DNA from: Gallionellaceae bacterium
Lineage (GTDB): Bacteria; Pseudomonadota; Gammaproteobacteria; Burkholderiales; Gallionellaceae
Length of the DNA: 8,799 nucleotides
Assembly: GCA_030690855.1 (NCBI GenBank)
Contig: JAUYFR010000097.1
Coordinates: 1 to 8,799, forward strand
Reading direction: 5' to 3'
The notes beneath the pieces were generated by a model. The model searched no databases. It saw only the letters and a program-made list of their open reading frames with translations, and was not told the DNA's origin. Positions 5,777-8,799 of this stretch are shown here, piece after piece. The number at the start of each line of letters is the position of its first letter. The stretch's first letter is position 1. A program made the position numbers and the translations under genes.

Positions 5777-7141
5777 TTAAATTCGCTTCGCTAACTCAGC
5801 CGCTTTGCCCAAATAAGTTTCCGGGCTGAGTGCTTGTAAGCGTTGCTTCTCGTCGGCAGGAATATCTAGGGACTCGATAAATATTTTTAGTGATGCGCTG
5901 TTGATACCGTTTTTGCCGCGAGTGAGCTCTTTCAGTTTGTCGTAAGCATTTTCGATGTTGTAGCGGCGCATGACTGTGTGAATTGGCTCTGCTAGCACTT
6001 CCCAGCTATTGTTTAAATCTTCAGCCAAACGTTGTGGATTGGCTTCAAGTTTGTTTAATCCCTTTAGGCAAGATTCGTAGGCTAGTAGAGAATATCCGAA
6101 AGCTACGCCCATATTACGCAAAACGGTTGAATCGGTGAGGTCGCGCTGCCAGCGCGAGATGGGTAATTTATCTGACAGGTGTTTGAGCAGAGCGTTCGCC
6201 AAGCCGAGATTGCCTTCTGAGTTCTCGAAATCAATTGGATTTACTTTGTGCGGCATGGTAGATGAACCGACTTCACCTGCAACTACTTTCTGTTTAAAAA
6301 ATCCTAGTGAAATGTATCCCCAGATGTCGCGATTGAGGTCAATCAAAATGGTGTTGGCACGCGCGAAGGCATCATAAAGTTCGGCCATGTAGTCGTGCGG
6401 TTCAATTTGAATCGTGAAAGGGTTAAAAGTGATGCCGCGCGCGATCACGAAACGCTGCGCGAAGTTTTCCCAGTCGGTGTTCGGATAGGCTGATAAATGC
6501 GCGTTGTAGTTGCCGACCGCGCCATTGATTTTTCCTAAAATTTCTACCTTGGCAATGACATCTCGCGCACGTTGCAAACGATAAACCACGTTAGCCATTT
6601 CTTTACCCATCGTACTGGGGGTGGCAGTCTGTCCGTGTGTGCGGCAGAGCATGGGTAGGTCTGCAAGTTGGTGAGCCAAGTTCCGTAGGCGAGTAATCAC
6701 GCTATCCAATGCAGGCAACATCACCTCATTGCGCCCATGTTTAAGCATCAGTGCATGGCTGAGATTGTTGATATCTTCAGAGGTGCAAGCGAAGTGGATA
6801 AATTCCAACACCCCAGATGTTTCAGGATTGCTAGCGAGCTTTTCGCGTAACCAATATTCAATCGCCTTTACGTCGTGGTTGGTGCGGCGCTCGATTGTTT
6901 TAATTTGCTCCGCGTCTGCTTCACTAAATTGCGAAGCGAGTAGGTCGAGTTGAACAATCGTGGTCGCTGAAAATGGCTGGATCTCTGCAATGCTGATTTC
7001 AGCGCTAAGAGCTTTTAGCCATTCAATCTCAATCAATACGCGGTAGCGAATTAAGCCGAATTCGCTAAAGTGATTGCGTAAGGCGTCAACTTTGCCATGG
7101 TAGCGGCCGTCGAGTGGGGAAAGTGCGGTGAGTGTGGACAT
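5777..7141 (-). CDS. purB: Adenylosuccinate lyase
   Basis: PurB is cytosolic and catalyses two fumarate-releasing steps of purine synthesis: SAICAR to AICAR, and adenylosuccinate to AMP. The 454-residue length is close to the 456 of E. coli PurB. The three conserved regions of the fumarase/aspartase superfamily are present: TSEDINN at 120-126, RTHGQTATPSTMGKE at 167-181 with H169 equivalent to the catalytic acid His171 of E. coli, and the signature GSSTMPHKVNP at 292-302 with the catalytic serine at 293 or 294. No key residue is missing. The start at ATG 7141 is backed by AGGA (7149-7152 on the minus strand), 7 nt upstream. It follows nudJ and mnmA on the same strand after a 102-nt gap and is probably the last gene of that operon. 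Confidence 0.97.
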   Translation of the reverse strand: MSTLTALSPLDGRYHGKVDALRNHFSEFGLIRYRVLIEIEWLKALSAEISIAEIQPFSATTIVQLDLLASQFSEADAEQIKTIERRTNHDVKAIEYWLREKLASNPETSGVLEFIHFACTSEDINNLSHALMLKHGRNEVMLPALDSVITRLRNLAHQLADLPMLCRTHGQTATPSTMGKEMANVVYRLQRARDVIAKVEILGKINGAVGNYNAHLSAYPNTDWENFAQRFVIARGITFNPFTIQIEPHDYMAELYDAFARANTILIDLNRDIWGYISLGFFKQKVVAGEVGSSTMPHKVNPIDFENSEGNLGLANALLKHLSDKLPISRWQRDLTDSTVLRNMGVAFGYSLLAYESCLKGLNKLEANPQRLAEDLNNSWEVLAEPIHTVMRRYNIENAYDKLKELTRGKNGINSASLKIFIESLDIPADEKQRLQALSPETYLGKAAELAKRI

Positions 7142-7148
7142 CGTTAAA

Positions 7149-7152
7149 TCCT
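7149..7152 (-). promoter_or_regulatory. Ribosome binding site of purB
   Basis: Read on the minus strand this is AGGA, 7 nt before the purB ATG, within TTTTAGGATTTAACGATG. It supports the chosen start. I see no convincing sigma-70 promoter in the 102-nt gap. Confidence 0.65.
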
Positions 7153-7164
7153 AAAATTTGTAGG

Positions 7165-7214
7165 TCGGGATTCATCCCGATGGGGTTAACTGCAAAGTCG
7201 GCTGAACACCCGAC
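7165..7214. repeat. Pair of REP-like palindromes in the mnmA-purB gap
   Basis: The first palindrome is TCGGGA-TTCA-TCCCGA (7165-7180), a perfect 6-bp stem. The second is GTCGG...CCGAC (7197-7214), whose reverse complement GTCGGGTGTTCAGCCGAC resembles the first. Two related GTCGGG-type hairpins facing each other in a gap between genes are typical of repetitive extragenic palindromes. I cannot see other genomic copies, so repetitiveness is inferred. Possible roles are mRNA 3'-end protection or partial attenuation between mnmA and purB. Confidence 0.5.
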
Positions 7215-7226
7215 AAAAACATCAAG

Positions 7227-7241
7227 CGCGTATTTTACGCG
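7227..7241 (-). terminator. Small hairpin just after the mnmA stop, weak terminator or mRNA-end structure
   Basis: CGCGTA-TTT-TACGCG is a perfect 6-bp palindrome that begins 2 nt past the mnmA stop. On the minus strand a TTTTT run follows only after 7 nt (7215-7219), so any termination should be weak and read-through to purB is likely. Confidence 0.35.
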
Positions 7242-7243
7242 AA

Positions 7244-8350
7244 TCAGAATTGTGCTTGCTCAATGATTCCTCCGCCTAAGCAAATTTCTCCGTCATAGAT
7301 CACCACAGATTGACCCGGAGTGGCCGCCCATTGCGCCTGCTCAAAACTAAAGTGGGCATTTTTCGGGTCGCGTAAATCAATACGGCAGGCCGCATCTTGT
7401 TGGCGATAGCGTGTCTTTGCAGCGTAGCTTCGAGAGGTGTCAGCGGAGGTTCCTGAAATCCAGTGCATATCAATCGCGCGTAGCTGTGAGCTTAGTAGCG
7501 CAGGGTGGTCGTGGCCTTGTACCACGATGAGTTGATTTTTCGCCATGTCTTTTGCTGCAACAAACCAAGGCTCACTGCTGGAGTCACGCGACCCCCCGAT
7601 GCCCAAGCCTTGGCGCTGGCCGATGGTATAGAACGACAGCCCCATGTGTTTGCCGACCTGCTTGCCATCTGGAGTGAGCATGTCACCTGGCTTGGTAGGC
7701 AGATAGCGATTTAAAAACTCGCGGAAGGGACGTTCACCAATAAAGCAAATACCAGTGCTGTCTTTTTTGGCGTGATTTGAAAGGCCATGCTCGCGAGCAA
7801 TGTCGCGCACCTGTGATTTTAATATATTTCCCAATGGAAACAACGAGTTGGATAGTTGCTGTTGATTTAGGCGATGCAGGAAGTAGCTTTGATCTTTGCT
7901 ACTATCTTTCGCTTTTAATAAATTAAACGTGCCATTTATTTCTTGAACCTGCGCATAGTGCCCCGTGGCGATAGCGTCTGCGCCCAAGCGGATAGCGTGC
8001 TCTAAAAATGCTTTAAATTTAATTTCGGAGTTGCACAGAATGTCAGGATTTGGGGTGCGACCTGCTTCATATTCGCGCAAGAAATAGCTGAATACGCGGT
8101 CTTTATATTCTTTAGAAAAATTAACTGCCTCGAAGGGAATGCCAATGATATCGGCGACCGAAATAGCGTCGATCAAATCCTGGCGGTAGGGGCAGTATTC
8201 GCTGTCGCTATCATCCTCCCAATTTTTCATGTAGAGGCCGATGACTTCATACCCTTGCTGTTTTAAGAGCAAGGCGGTGACAGAAGAATCAACGCCGCCG
8301 GACATGCCGACAACGACGCAGCGGCGAGAAGGATCAGGCTTATTAGTCAT
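7244..8350 (-). CDS. mnmA: tRNA-specific 2-thiouridylase MnmA
   Basis: MnmA adenylates U34 of the Lys, Glu and Gln tRNAs and inserts sulfur from a Tus-relay persulfide to give the s2U of mnm5s2U, needed for accurate decoding of A/G-ending codons. The 368 residues match the family length. The ATP-binding PP-loop SGGVDSS is at 17-23, and the family motif GLYMKNWEDD follows at 38-47. The two catalytic cysteines are C106 (in NPDILCNSEIKFK) and C202 (in STGICFIGERPF), equivalent to E. coli C102 and C199. The ATG overlaps the end of nudJ by 8 nt and has no clear Shine-Dalgarno, so translation is probably coupled to nudJ. The gene looks intact. Confidence 0.97.
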   Translation of the reverse strand: MTNKPDPSRRCVVVGMSGGVDSSVTALLLKQQGYEVIGLYMKNWEDDSDSEYCPYRQDLIDAISVADIIGIPFEAVNFSKEYKDRVFSYFLREYEAGRTPNPDILCNSEIKFKAFLEHAIRLGADAIATGHYAQVQEINGTFNLLKAKDSSKDQSYFLHRLNQQQLSNSLFPLGNILKSQVRDIAREHGLSNHAKKDSTGICFIGERPFREFLNRYLPTKPGDMLTPDGKQVGKHMGLSFYTIGQRQGLGIGGSRDSSSEPWFVAAKDMAKNQLIVVQGHDHPALLSSQLRAIDMHWISGTSADTSRSYAAKTRYRQQDAACRIDLRDPKNAHFSFEQAQWAATPGQSVVIYDGEICLGGGIIEQAQF

Positions 8351-8789
8351 AGTGAGTGATGAGTTCTAGTGGGTAGCGCTTGCCGGCTAAATAATCTTCA
8401 ACGCAACGCAAAATAAGCGGGCTACGGTGTCGCTCTTTTGTAGAGTGTATTTCATCCAGTGGCATCCATGCCGCACGAACGATACCCTCATCTAAAGCGC
8501 GCTCAGGGTGATGCCCCAAGATACTTCCACCGAAAGCAAAGCGCAGATACGTTGTGTCAGCAGTGGTGGAGTGCCAGCGATAAATGCCAATTAAATATTC
8601 AGGCTTAAAGTCATACGCAGACTCTTCCAGTACTTCGCGGGTCACTGCGTCGACCAGTGATTCATTAGGTTCAAGATGTCCTGCAGGCTGATTAAAACGC
8701 AAGCCTTGAGAGGTGTGTTCCTCGACCAGCAGAAATTTTCCATTCTGTTCGAGTACGGCGGCAACGGTGACGTTAGGTTTCCAAATCAT
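8343..8789 (-). CDS. nudJ: Nudix hydrolase, NudJ-type phosphatase
   Basis: The 148 residues follow E. coli NudJ (YmfB, 153 residues) along their length: WKPNVTVAAV at the N-terminus, FNQPAGHLE before the Nudix box, RSPL and the end KRYPLELI. E. coli NudJ is reported to hydrolyse thiamine pyrimidine pyrophosphate (HMP-PP), thiamine diphosphate and nucleoside di- and triphosphates; the substrate here is inferred by homology. The Nudix box is G37-x5-E43-x7-R51-E52-V-L-E55-E56-S-A58-Y. All metal-binding glutamates are present, but the usual glycine of the EExG turn is alanine (A58). It is the first visible gene of the nudJ-mnmA-purB set. ATG 8789 has only 10 nt of upstream sequence in the window, with no Shine-Dalgarno visible, so promoter and start cannot be confirmed. 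Confidence 0.92.
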   Translation of the reverse strand: MIWKPNVTVAAVLEQNGKFLLVEEHTSQGLRFNQPAGHLEPNESLVDAVTREVLEESAYDFKPEYLIGIYRWHSTTADTTYLRFAFGGSILGHHPERALDEGIVRAAWMPLDEIHSTKERHRSPLILRCVEDYLAGKRYPLELITHYD

Positions 8790-8799
8790 GACGCTATTG

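Noticed and set aside
7185..7215. Neisseria-type DNA uptake sequence
   Set aside because: GTCGGCTGAAC resembles but does not match GCCGTCTGAA, and I see no exact copy in the window.
1..8799. CRISPR array, insertion sequence, tRNA or rRNA gene
   Set aside because: I found no short direct repeats with regular spacers, no transposase motifs or flanking inverted repeats, and no cloverleaf or rRNA-like sequence.

Overview
The window looks like chromosomal DNA of a mid-GC Gram-negative bacterium, most likely a betaproteobacterium. Reasons: exported proteins with classical Sec signal peptides, an outer-membrane beta-barrel protein, a PurB of the E. coli type, and a nudJ-mnmA-purB cluster. Assignment to Burkholderiales is only an impression from the style of the PurB and MnmA sequences. 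I see no rRNA, tRNA, CRISPR array, transposase or integrase.

The left two thirds (1-5711, plus strand) holds a tightly packed set of envelope genes. They are the tail of a TPR protein, a 130-residue exported protein with a TPR-like helical hairpin, a 498-residue TPR plus beta-barrel protein of the Slam/DUF560 type, and a 1197-residue exported protein. The last has an N-terminal FecR domain, a charged linker and three tandem ~262-residue modules. The Slam-like protein beside a large repeat-bearing export candidate reads as a candidate type 11 (Slam) secretion locus with an unusual non-lipoprotein cargo. This is the most interesting part of the window.

A strong, potentially bidirectional hairpin terminator (5731-5761) separates this locus from the convergent housekeeping genes.

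The right third (5777-8789, minus strand) reads nudJ (Nudix phosphatase), then mnmA (tRNA 2-thiouridylase, overlapping nudJ by 8 nt), then purB (adenylosuccinate lyase). This matches the E. coli order nudJ-mnmA-hflD-purB, but hflD is missing. The mnmA-purB gap of 102 nt instead holds three small palindromes, two of which resemble REP-type extragenic repeats.

The two halves show no obvious functional link. One is accessory cell-surface or secretion biology, the other core nucleotide and tRNA metabolism.
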